Source: Pedobacter sp. Leaf41
Lineage (GTDB): Bacteria > Bacteroidota > Bacteroidia > Sphingobacteriales > Sphingobacteriaceae
Assembly: GCF_001422545.1 (NCBI RefSeq)
Contig: NZ_LMLE01000008.1
Location: 1,183-50,810 of the forward strand
Reading direction: 5' to 3'
DNA: 49,628 bases
This document shows positions 26,701-33,830 of the stretch, piece after piece (the stretch's first letter is position 1; every line of letters starts with the position of its first letter). Both the position numbers and the translations under genes were made by a program. The notes under the pieces are model-generated. The model worked only from the letters and a program-made list of their open reading frames with translations, was not told where the DNA came from and ran no database searches.

Positions 26701-26911
26701 TTTTGTTGGCAATTTCAATCTGCTTAGTAACATCTTTTTTAATTAAACTAAAAGCCTGCTGCATGGCCGAACTTAAATGCTGGGCCAGTATTCTTGAGGC
26801 TTCCTCTTTGTCTATAGGGGCGGTGTTGATATAAAACGATTGCCTGTCTAAGCTGTCTAGTTTCGCCTTAAGTACGCCTGTAATTAATTGTTCGTATATG
26901 CCTAAATTCAT
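23774..26911 (-). CDS. PLD-like nuclease / SF2 DEAD-box helicase (DUF3427-type)
   Basis: A 1045-residue protein. The start is at ATG 26909-26911 (MNLGIYEQLITGVLKAKLDS), which overlaps the NUDIX stop in an ATGA arrangement; the longer frame to 26995 runs into that gene. An N-terminal helical part comes first, followed by a phospholipase D-like domain (about 140-290) with one clear HKD motif, HAKAYLFYRD...GSSNFSRSAL. The SF2 helicase core follows, with VAATGTGKTMISA (Walker A), IIIDEGHHATA (motif II), LGLTATPERMDG (III) and FLQQLGRGLRLHDG (VI). The C-terminus matches DUF3427-type tails. Such proteins are associated with restriction and defence loci. Pairing with a NUDIX gene suggests a two-component system. 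Confidence 0.88.
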   Translation of the reverse strand: MNLGIYEQLITGVLKAKLDSLDRQSFYINTAPIDKEEASRILAQHLSSAMQQAFSLIKKDVTKQIEIANKIIVLLQQEIAQYDFKEDIIDAEATILRAVFTTIDNHYSDLDLRLKEITPQTRLTQSELFTGGNVGLSLESELKKEIASANRIDLLVSFIKWKAIVILKSAFEDFTANGGQLRVITTTYMGATDAKAIRELAKLPNTEIKVSYNVDKERLHAKAYLFYRDSGFHTGYIGSSNFSRSALTDGLEWNVKITTKEIPHIIAKFQKTFESYWQHAEFELYDDQRHYEKLSGAIKNNRIGKAEEGIINFFDIKPYHYQLEVLEKLQVERHIHGRFKNLIVAATGTGKTMISAFDFKRFRQQNPQSTFLFIAHRKEILTQARHTFRNILRDSSFAELWVDGLEITDKRHVFASVQTLNNQLEAMKVRPEYYDYIIIDEGHHATANSYRKALSYFRPQILLGLTATPERMDGQSILPYFDNHIAAEIRLPEALNQKLLTPFQYFAIADSTDLSQVRWEKGRYVASELSKVYTANHRRVGEIIRNLEQYTKDFEDLIAIGFCVTKDHALFMSERFNKAGLKSKALTSDTSSEERSLALMQLRTKQINYLFVVDILNEGIDIPEIDTLLFLRPTESLTIFLQQLGRGLRLHDGKDVLTVLDFVGNANAEYDFEGKFRALIGKTNTTIQKEIENDFPHLPLGCAIVLEKQAKETILANIKRATNLSRKNLIHKIRAYAQHTNLPLTLANFLHIYNLDINLIYARNSWSKLCDEAGVIADYNPLNEKLYTAMLKNKWLSTSSHSYFSFLLNLAKANFVISDKQFSETEKLMLVMLHYDFWQKPTDSSLIESIEEIGRNRIYVAEIISFLTYRLAQTDFEEYDLTNLSYAQPLKLHARYTREQVLVAFRLSTLASQSSNREGVAENKDLNTELLFIDLTKSEEDFSPTTLYDDYAINEILFHWQSQNQTRSDSGKGLTYINHQKLGKKILLFVREAKSNQYGNTQGYVFVGDANFIKYEGSKPMSITWELQEPIPNYLWKDSAKLVSG

Positions 26912-27294
26912 TGATATAGTTCCATTAGCTCTTTCACCACTGGTACATCTGCCGCTGCCCAATCGTACGCCATTAGGTTGGTTATCTTTTCCCACTTTAC
27001 TTGCGCATGCTCCACTGCATTAAGCTCACCACCTTGGTATTTACAAATAAAAGGATACAGGCGCAACGAAAAATCTGGGTAATGGTGCAACACATCTGTT
27101 AAGCCTTTGCTGATGCTGATTTCCAGATTTAATTCTTCTTTAATTTCCCTTACCAGGGAAGCTACTTTACTTTCGCCATGCTCTACCTTTCCTCCAGGAA
27201 ATTCCCATTTCAAAGGTAATTTCATGTTGACGCCGCGTTGGGCAATCAACACCTGGTTATTCTTAAAAATAATGGCGCAGGTAACTTCGATCAT
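26908..27294 (-). CDS. NUDIX hydrolase (MutT/CTP pyrophosphohydrolase-like)
   Basis: A 128-residue protein with a near-complete Nudix box, GGKVEHGESKVASLVREIKE, followed by E-LNLEI. The only departure from GX5EX7REUXEEXGU is N for the last G. The opening TCAIIFKNNQVLIAQR is typical of MutT/NudG-type enzymes, which hydrolyse (oxidised) nucleoside triphosphates to monophosphates. The stop overlaps the helicase start by 4 bases, which implies coupled translation. It is probably part of the same accessory module as the PLD-helicase rather than a housekeeping mutT. Confidence 0.9.
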   Translation of the reverse strand: MIEVTCAIIFKNNQVLIAQRGVNMKLPLKWEFPGGKVEHGESKVASLVREIKEELNLEISISKGLTDVLHHYPDFSLRLYPFICKYQGGELNAVEHAQVKWEKITNLMAYDWAAADVPVVKELMELYQ

Positions 27295-27603
27295 TAGTAA
27301 TGTTTACTTTTCTAAAGTAAGGTAAATTTTTGAGATGCTACACGCAACTTTGAGGTGCGGTTAGTAAAGGCTATTATATATAGATCTTACTAACCAATTT
27401 TGGCTATAGAAAAAGCTGCTTAATTATTTAAAAATAAGCCTGACATAGTGCTGAGGTTACTATCGTTTGGCTAATAAAATAACATTAGTTTTAGAAAAAT
27501 TTTTCGCTCCGCTAGGCATGAAATAGTTCTTAACTAGTCAGCCGTTATTTGCCCTGTATTTGATCAACTGGCAGGTTTATACCCATTTGAACTTTTAAAC
27601 GAT
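27295..27603. other. Intergenic region, nothing recognisable
   Basis: This is 309 bases of AT-rich DNA between the NUDIX gene and the membrane protein gene. I see no coding frame, clear terminator or repeat copy. The NUDIX-helicase promoter presumably lies in the first part. Confidence 0.4.
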
Positions 27604-28293
27604 TTATTTTTTCTCCATTTTTTGTTTCGCACTTTCGATGAGTGGCAATAATCTCAGAAAGGATTTGTGCAGTTGTTTTACCCGCCAGTGCAAAAGGGCT
27701 TTTTTTAGGAAATCAATAATTATCCTGGCAGAAAAATAGATGATGATCGCATAAATAAACTGATCTATTATTTCGCCTTGACTTGGAAATAAAAGTGGTA
27801 GGAGTATTTTTTTTATAGGGTAGGCAAGCCAATAACTCAGACAGAATAAGGCAAATTCTATAGCATAACTCATAAACTGGTTCTTTCCAACCAGCAACGC
27901 AATCTTGAAAGCCATATTGTTCTTTAGAGTGATCTTTAGATAATCATCATTAATGTCTTTGAACGCAGCTTTGTCTTTTTCTGTCCAGCTATCCATAATG
28001 GCAGCTTCATAGTCTGCCATTAACTTGTCTGTTGATTCAATTGCTTCTATATCTCCAGCAAGCAGACCTTCGATGTTTTCATTTAAATTTCTTTCAGTTT
28101 GGTCGATATCTTTAATCTTTGAATTACGTCCCTTTTGAAAACTACCGATTTTGTTCACGTAAGTTCCAAATTCTGCAGATTTTTTCATAAAAAACTTGTC
28201 AAACTCTCCGAGTTTTGATGATAAATATAACTCAACCTGAGCTATATGTATGCCTTTGCTTTTCAGGAGTGAACGATATTGCTTTGTTTTCAT
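27604..28293 (-). CDS. Membrane protein with N-terminal coiled-coil-like region, unknown function
   Basis: A 229-residue protein. Residues 1-120 are highly charged and helical, with long Lys/Glu-rich heptad-like stretches (KIKDIDQTERNLNENIEG). Two hydrophobic segments follow: about 141-165 (YAIEFALFCLSYWLAYPIKK) and about 178-198 (FIYAIIIYFSARIIIDFL). A short basic cytosolic tail ends the protein. There is no signal peptide or Cys motif. It starts 72 bases after the last nuclease gene of the defence operon, on the same strand. It could be its distal member, for instance a membrane-disrupting effector, but that is inference. AT content matches the operon. Confidence 0.65.
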   Translation of the reverse strand: MKTKQYRSLLKSKGIHIAQVELYLSSKLGEFDKFFMKKSAEFGTYVNKIGSFQKGRNSKIKDIDQTERNLNENIEGLLAGDIEAIESTDKLMADYEAAIMDSWTEKDKAAFKDINDDYLKITLKNNMAFKIALLVGKNQFMSYAIEFALFCLSYWLAYPIKKILLPLLFPSQGEIIDQFIYAIIIYFSARIIIDFLKKALLHWRVKQLHKSFLRLLPLIESAKQKMEKK

Positions 28294-28365
28294 CGAGAGG
28301 TTAAATTCTTGGTTAAGATAAATAGAACGTTGATAAGTTTAGAAGAAATTATGCATAAACTAAAA

Positions 28366-29415
28366 TTAATTATCTATATCTAATTTGCTGTCGCTTGGTG
28401 ATATTTTATCCTTCGCCTCTTCCCAAATCCCCCTTAATTCTTCAACAGATAAAGGCGTGCTTCTGCTTCGGTGTGCCATTCTATGGCAATTTGCACATAG
28501 CACAGTCATGTCTGTTTCGGGATTAATTTCAGTTGGATCTATTAATTTGGAGATAGGAACTAAGTGGTGAACTTCTATATAATCTTCCCCATACTCACCA
28601 TAATGTTTTTCAAAATTGAATTTGCAAATCTTACAGGTTGTACCATGTAGCAGAATTGCTTTAGCACGTAGATGAGGCTTTCTTTCATAATAGTTAACCA
28701 ACCGCTTACTCGGCTTGCCTTCAAAATTGTCAGAGTTTTCTTCTTCGAAAGCATCGATATCTGACTTTACTATCTCAAGTAATTTTGTCTTTGAGGTGTT
28801 GTTTATTGCTAAAATAGTTTCAAAATTGTCTGCCCATTCTAATTGAGGATGTAAATAAACAATGGCACTAATTTTTGCGACATGGCCGCCTATTTTTTTA
28901 CGTTCAATTCTCCCGCTACTATTATTTATCTCTTCTAGTACTCTTAGAAAGAACTTCTTTCCAATTTCAGATTTCTTACTGCTTTCTTTTTTTATAAAGA
29001 TTTTCCCTTCAGCTACAGCTTCTACAAAATAATCCTTTCTATGAATGGGCGACTTAAATACCTCTTTGTTTTTTTGAGCTTGTGCTGCTATTGAAATTAA
29101 AACTTCCCAAGCCTTTTCTGATACTTCTAGTTTGTTGTTGCTATTATCAAAGCTTTTAACTTTTTTTAGCTCATCTAAGCTGAAATGTTTATACTCAACT
29201 AATGAGGATATCCCATTTGTAATGTGCAAATCTTTTTGTCTTATCAAAAATGCATTGTTTTCATAATCTTCTTTAGTAGCAAAGATTATATAGCCATTTT
29301 TATCAAATAGAACACCCGGGAATTTTTTAAGATGATGATACCATTTTCCATCTTCTCGATATAAAGAATGGAGAGCAGTGATTGACAAAAGCTTAATTAA
29401 ATGCTTTCCGTTCAT
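28366..29415 (-). CDS. McrA-like HNH endonuclease with N-terminal recognition region
   Basis: A 349-residue protein. The N-terminal ~230 residues hold a possible DNA-recognition region with no named domain. The C-terminal HNH is of the zinc type. CKICKFNFEKHYG contributes the first Cys pair, YIEVHHLVPISKL the catalytic His, and MTVLCANCHRMAHRS the second Cys pair plus the final His. All expected residues are present, so it is likely active. McrA/5mC-type restriction enzymes share this architecture. The start overlaps the stop of the upstream PtuB-like gene by 4 bases, tying it to the operon. Specificity for modified DNA is possible but not visible. Confidence 0.85.
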   Translation of the reverse strand: MNGKHLIKLLSITALHSLYREDGKWYHHLKKFPGVLFDKNGYIIFATKEDYENNAFLIRQKDLHITNGISSLVEYKHFSLDELKKVKSFDNSNNKLEVSEKAWEVLISIAAQAQKNKEVFKSPIHRKDYFVEAVAEGKIFIKKESSKKSEIGKKFFLRVLEEINNSSGRIERKKIGGHVAKISAIVYLHPQLEWADNFETILAINNTSKTKLLEIVKSDIDAFEEENSDNFEGKPSKRLVNYYERKPHLRAKAILLHGTTCKICKFNFEKHYGEYGEDYIEVHHLVPISKLIDPTEINPETDMTVLCANCHRMAHRSRSTPLSVEELRGIWEEAKDKISPSDSKLDIDN

Positions 29416-30368
29416 GATAAATTTGGGTGAGCAAAGTATTTATTTATAATATACCTAGCCAAGCCAGAGTATTCTTGATCAGCGTCTTTAAATTTTTTCA
29501 ATATCGCCATTTCATCCCTCATTATTCCTTCAAACCAAACCTTCTCTTCATCTGATTTATCAAAATATTTATTATAATTTATTACAGCGATTTCGACTCT
29601 CCGGATTTGAGCCTTTATTTGAATAATTTTCTCTTCACGAGCTATTGTAAGAGGAAGCCTGTGTAATGCGTATGTGAGGATTGATATTTGCGCTTTCTTT
29701 CCCTCAAAAGTGGTCAGTCCGTCATTTGAAATAATAGCACCATCATCATTAAATTTGAAATATTTTTCAATATTATCATCCTTGCAAGGATTAAGCAAGA
29801 GCCTTACAGATTCTTCTAAATCAAAGGCTTGGTTGTATGTTAAGCTATCTGTAAAATATATAATTCCATGAGTATATTTTAAACGATGTATTTCTGTTTC
29901 TAATGGAAACTGATCAAGTTTGCCGAAAACTGCTTCTTCAATATTATTTCCATGTCTGAATTCATGGGTATTTGTTTGATTACAGAAAGGACACGCGAAC
30001 AATAAATTTTCCCATTCAGAAGCTAGCCAAAAATAACCTGGTCTGGAAGGATTGGCATTCTGAATTTTTCCCTTGGGCCTGAAATGCTCTATATCTCCAT
30101 TATAAATTGCTGTTATTTTACTTTCACAATAAGCGCACTTTCCATTAAACATATTTAAAAGTATCCTCCTTACACTTTTATCTGAATAAATTGAATACGC
30201 TTGTTGAATTCTTGCTCCATTTGCTCCAGTTTTTTTGTATTTTTCTGGATGATTAGCAATATCCCGATAATATTCGATTGCGTCTCTTGTTTCCCATTCA
30301 CCAGAACTTTGAGGAGTTGAACTTATTTTAAGTATGTCTGGGCAATCTGACCTTTTAACATTAATCAT
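29412..30368 (-). CDS. PtuB-like HNH nuclease (TIGR02646/retron-effector type)
   Basis: A 318-residue protein with the HNH form seen in Septu PtuB and retron-associated HNH effectors. FNGKCAYCESKITA gives the first CxxC. GDIEHFRPKGKI gives the catalytic EHFRP, and WENLLFACPFCNQTNTHEF the second CxxC and N. Around residue 170, SVRLLLNPCKDDNIEKYFKF is also typical of these proteins. The catalytic His is intact, unlike in the upstream fusion protein. The gene overlaps the fusion gene by 8 bases and the McrA-like gene by 4 bases. It probably works with the fused ATPase as its active nuclease subunit; that is inference. Confidence 0.85.
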   Translation of the reverse strand: MINVKRSDCPDILKISSTPQSSGEWETRDAIEYYRDIANHPEKYKKTGANGARIQQAYSIYSDKSVRRILLNMFNGKCAYCESKITAIYNGDIEHFRPKGKIQNANPSRPGYFWLASEWENLLFACPFCNQTNTHEFRHGNNIEEAVFGKLDQFPLETEIHRLKYTHGIIYFTDSLTYNQAFDLEESVRLLLNPCKDDNIEKYFKFNDDGAIISNDGLTTFEGKKAQISILTYALHRLPLTIAREEKIIQIKAQIRRVEIAVINYNKYFDKSDEEKVWFEGIMRDEMAILKKFKDADQEYSGLARYIINKYFAHPNLS

Positions 30369-32475
30369 CTGTATTAAGATTTAGATTTTTCCATACTTCT
30401 TTTACTCTTTTCACAGCTTCCTCTTTTAAACTATCTCGGCTAAAAGTGTTTTTATTGAATACTACCTTTTCTGCTAATAATCTATCTATGACTGTGTACA
30501 TTAATTCTTCTCTCAACGAAGCTCCTAATTGTTTTTTATTCCTAAGAAAGTCTTTCAATTCATCAATTTCTCTGATTTCATTTAGACTAATGCCTTTGTT
30601 TTTAGCCAAAAGTGTGTAGTATCTATTAAACTTAGCTTCTATCTCGGGATCAATAAGACTATTCAAACCAAAAAATTCAGAAGCTAAGATTTGGTCAACT
30701 CTTAAGGACGCAGGGTCGGGTAACTCCGTAGTAATTACAACTTGATCATCTAAATTCCTAAGCAACAAAATTTCTTTTTTTTCTGCACCCCTTAAACAAA
30801 GTGGATGGTGTGTAGAAATGATAAAGTTAATATTGGGAAACACATGTCTCAACTGGCTTACAATCTTCATTTGCCATCTAGGGTGCAATTGATTTCCTAG
30901 TTCATCAATTAATACAATGCCCGCCATTTTTTCCATATCAGATTGTACATCAGAAAGCTTCATCATAATGTCGATTGCCAAAGTGATGGTGCTTTTGTAA
31001 CCATCGCTTAATTCTGAAAATAACTTTTCGGAATCACCAAGAACTATTTCACCATTCTTTATAGCAAGTTCGGTATCTGATTTATCATCGGGTAATAATT
31101 GTTTTATGGAATAAGCGATGCTATTAAAATAAGTAATATCGTTTTTGTGTATAGATTTAAGCCATTTGGTTACATTATTTAAGGCTTTAGTAGGTCTAAA
31201 TAGATTTTCATAACTAACTTTTGAGGTGTCTTTTTCTGAAATGATTTCGGTTTCCTCTATTGAAAGCCTAAGTGAGCCGTAACCGATTAAATAGGAGTTA
31301 AAATCACCATCCTGCTCAATAGTCCCAGTTTTACGTGTTAGCTTCGTATAGATGATATTTTTGCTATTTCTCTCTTTAATTATAATTTCAGCAGTTTGTT
31401 TCCTTTTCTTGATTAAAGAACGAATTATGTCTTCATTAATAACTTTCTTATCTACTTTCAAGCCAATAGAAATCGCTTGAAGAATAGAGCTTTTACCTAC
31501 GCCATTTTCTCCTAATAGAATTAGCCAAGATTTTTTTTCAGAATCATCTTCTTTAAAATCAACTCTTAACTCGTCTATCGATTTAAAATTTCTTATTTGG
31601 ATATATTCAATAGGAAAATAGTCATTACGAATAATGTTTTTATACAACTTTCCACTTATGAACCTTTTGGCTTCGTCAACATCTCTAAATCCAGGCTCAT
31701 TATAAATTTCAAAATCTAAAAGCCTAGCAACACGTGAATCTGTATCAGCTTCATTTTCGATAACCCATTTTTTATAGGAGCTAAAGCCAACATCTGGACT
31801 CTCTTCATAATAAATTCTTTTAAGTTCCTCTAATAAGGTTCTGTTATTTTCATTAACTTCTTCTAGTATGTTATATATAATATGTTCAGTTTCTCTTTTT
31901 GCTTCGAGCCTTAAACGGATTAAATCAGATCTGTTTAGTCGAAGTAGTTCGATTGTTTGTAGACCGTTTTCAGTTATTGGGATAATTTCGCCAGACACGT
32001 TATAAAGAAAATGCTGATTTGGAATATCTTGGTAGGGATTCAGAAGCATTCTTTTTTCAGTCGCTAAATCTGATTTTTCGTCTGTTGCTCTTATGCCTTT
32101 TATTGGGAAATAGCTTGCTTTATATTGATTACATTCTTTACAGCAATAAACAAGATTTTCCCAGTCAAACGTTAACCACCAATACAAATCTTGGTGATAT
32201 TCATTTTTATCCCTTACTCCATTATTGGGCCTATACCTATCTACAGTTCCTATTTCAGGGGATTCAATTTTGGTTTCACAGTAACCACATTTTCCATGAA
32301 ATACAACATGTAAATTTTTTTTAAGCTCATTATCTATTTCTTTGTTAAAAGGCCAATCATATCTTTTTTGGCTTCTGTTTTTAGAGGCAAAAAACTCCTC
32401 CATTTTCTCAATAGCTAAATCAACGATCGATGAGCTTAAATATTTAGGAGCATTTTGTTTTTCTATCCTAATCAT
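30361..32475 (-). CDS. Fused HNH (PtuB-like) and SMC/OLD-type ATPase (PtuA-like) protein
   Basis: A 704-residue protein. Residues 45-125 are an HNH domain: FHGKCGYCETKIE, then WENLVYCCKECNQYKAS. The position of the usual EHFRP reads VDRYRPN, so the catalytic His is Arg. Residues 290-600 are an ABC-type ATPase. IQIRNFKSIDELRVDF opens it, with Walker A GENGVGKSS, signature LSDGYKST, Walker B GIVLIDELGNQLHP and H-loop FIISTHHPL. A helical tail follows. This equals PtuB-PtuA of Septu in one chain, in reversed order. It overlaps NurA by 4 bases and the separate PtuB-like gene by 8 bases. The ATPase should be active, while the HNH part may serve structure or DNA binding. Confidence 0.87.
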   Translation of the reverse strand: MIRIEKQNAPKYLSSSIVDLAIEKMEEFFASKNRSQKRYDWPFNKEIDNELKKNLHVVFHGKCGYCETKIESPEIGTVDRYRPNNGVRDKNEYHQDLYWWLTFDWENLVYCCKECNQYKASYFPIKGIRATDEKSDLATEKRMLLNPYQDIPNQHFLYNVSGEIIPITENGLQTIELLRLNRSDLIRLRLEAKRETEHIIYNILEEVNENNRTLLEELKRIYYEESPDVGFSSYKKWVIENEADTDSRVARLLDFEIYNEPGFRDVDEAKRFISGKLYKNIIRNDYFPIEYIQIRNFKSIDELRVDFKEDDSEKKSWLILLGENGVGKSSILQAISIGLKVDKKVINEDIIRSLIKKRKQTAEIIIKERNSKNIIYTKLTRKTGTIEQDGDFNSYLIGYGSLRLSIEETEIISEKDTSKVSYENLFRPTKALNNVTKWLKSIHKNDITYFNSIAYSIKQLLPDDKSDTELAIKNGEIVLGDSEKLFSELSDGYKSTITLAIDIMMKLSDVQSDMEKMAGIVLIDELGNQLHPRWQMKIVSQLRHVFPNINFIISTHHPLCLRGAEKKEILLLRNLDDQVVITTELPDPASLRVDQILASEFFGLNSLIDPEIEAKFNRYYTLLAKNKGISLNEIREIDELKDFLRNKKQLGASLREELMYTVIDRLLAEKVVFNKNTFSRDSLKEEAVKRVKEVWKNLNLNTDD

Positions 32476-33824
32476 ATTCCCATAGTTTTTTTTGCGAATC
32501 GTTCCAATATATTATAACTTGGGTGATTTGTTAGTGAGATTAACTTGTTAGCAATTGCAACAGGAATCAATGCATTTTCATAAATATCGCATCTTAATTT
32601 ATCGATATTCATAAGTATCTCTTGAATATTCTTTAAATCGGCCAATTCGGGCTGGTTGTAATATGTATTGTGGTTTTCGACAGGTATTGTTAAAACATAA
32701 ACTCTTCCGTCGAACGCTTTATAAATAAACTTCCCACTGTAATATGAAGTACTACCATACTGCTGTTCTTTGTGATTACCTACCTGTATATAAGTATATA
32801 TATGCTCATTATTTAATAGAAAAACCTGACCCGGATTCAGTTTATCTTTGATTTGTCTTGCGTGATCTACAAAAGCCCCAGAAGTTTCAACTCCGATCAA
32901 ATTAATCTTATTGTTTTTGTTAAGATATGTAAGCAAAACCTGCATTGGTTTATGCATATTGGCTGTTTCACCACCAAAACTTAAAGGGCCATCTTTTACA
33001 AGCAAAAAGCGATCTACTAAACCATCTTCAATTTCCATTAGACTTTTGATAGTATGAATTATAAAAAAGCTTCCTGTAACACTTTCCAGGTAGGTAATAA
33101 TGCCAGACGCTCCAGCATCATTATCAACTTTCTCAAATAACCTGAAGACATCAGTAATAAATATTTCTTTATTACACTTATCGTGTGTACATGTCCAAGA
33201 GTAATTTTTAAATTCTATTTTGTCTTTCTCTAAAACTATGTTATTAGTTCCACAATGAGGACACTGAGAAAGTTTGTAGTTGCTCTTGGTTGAAGAAGGG
33301 TTATATTGCTCAAATATGAACCAATATAATGTTTCAAGAATAGATGTTGTACCAGAATGCTTCTTTTTGAAAAATTCGTGAATTGCTTCTCTAACTGTAG
33401 TTCGAAAATCAATATCTTTTTTTAATGCAACATTCTTTGTAGGCAATACAAATTTTTCTCGCTCTATCTTCTTCAGTTTATTAATATCAGAAGGTGATAC
33501 AAACGGCTTCTTTTCCATCTCATCCAAATCGGAACCTTTGATAAGAAGAGAACCAAACTGAAAGAAAGTAATTAAGGAAGAAGGAAAGCTCTTTTTTACT
33601 GGAATGGTTGTGCTTTCTCCGTCAACAGCTACAATAAATTCAATGGTATTTTTCTCTGGATAAATAATATCATACTTAAGAGCATCATTCAACTCTACAT
33701 CTTCCTCTTTAACAGGAATCTCACAATTGTTTAAATATTGTTTTACTTCCTCATCGTTAATAATGTAACTATGAGAAATTCGGCTACCTCGTTCGAAACT
33801 ATTATTTGTGTATTCGTTTGACAT
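32472..33824 (-). CDS. NurA-like nuclease with zinc-ribbon insertion
   Basis: A 450-residue protein. The NurA nuclease pattern is visible as IEFIVAVDGESTTIP (first catalytic Asp, about residue 68) and DRFLLVKDGPLSFGG (second Asp, about 278), with a C-terminal helical VAIANKLISLT segment. Between them lies a zinc ribbon (about 188-220): CPHCGTNN and CTHDKC. NurA is a 5'-3' resection nuclease that works with the HerA hexamer. Here the HerA gene starts the pair only 6 bases upstream, which supports the assignment despite low sequence conservation of NurA. The zinc ribbon is not part of archaeal NurA as I know it. The gene overlaps the fusion gene by 4 bases. Confidence 0.78.
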   Translation of the reverse strand: MSNEYTNNSFERGSRISHSYIINDEEVKQYLNNCEIPVKEEDVELNDALKYDIIYPEKNTIEFIVAVDGESTTIPVKKSFPSSLITFFQFGSLLIKGSDLDEMEKKPFVSPSDINKLKKIEREKFVLPTKNVALKKDIDFRTTVREAIHEFFKKKHSGTTSILETLYWFIFEQYNPSSTKSNYKLSQCPHCGTNNIVLEKDKIEFKNYSWTCTHDKCNKEIFITDVFRLFEKVDNDAGASGIITYLESVTGSFFIIHTIKSLMEIEDGLVDRFLLVKDGPLSFGGETANMHKPMQVLLTYLNKNNKINLIGVETSGAFVDHARQIKDKLNPGQVFLLNNEHIYTYIQVGNHKEQQYGSTSYYSGKFIYKAFDGRVYVLTIPVENHNTYYNQPELADLKNIQEILMNIDKLRCDIYENALIPVAIANKLISLTNHPSYNILERFAKKTMGI

Positions 33825-33830
33825 ATTCCG

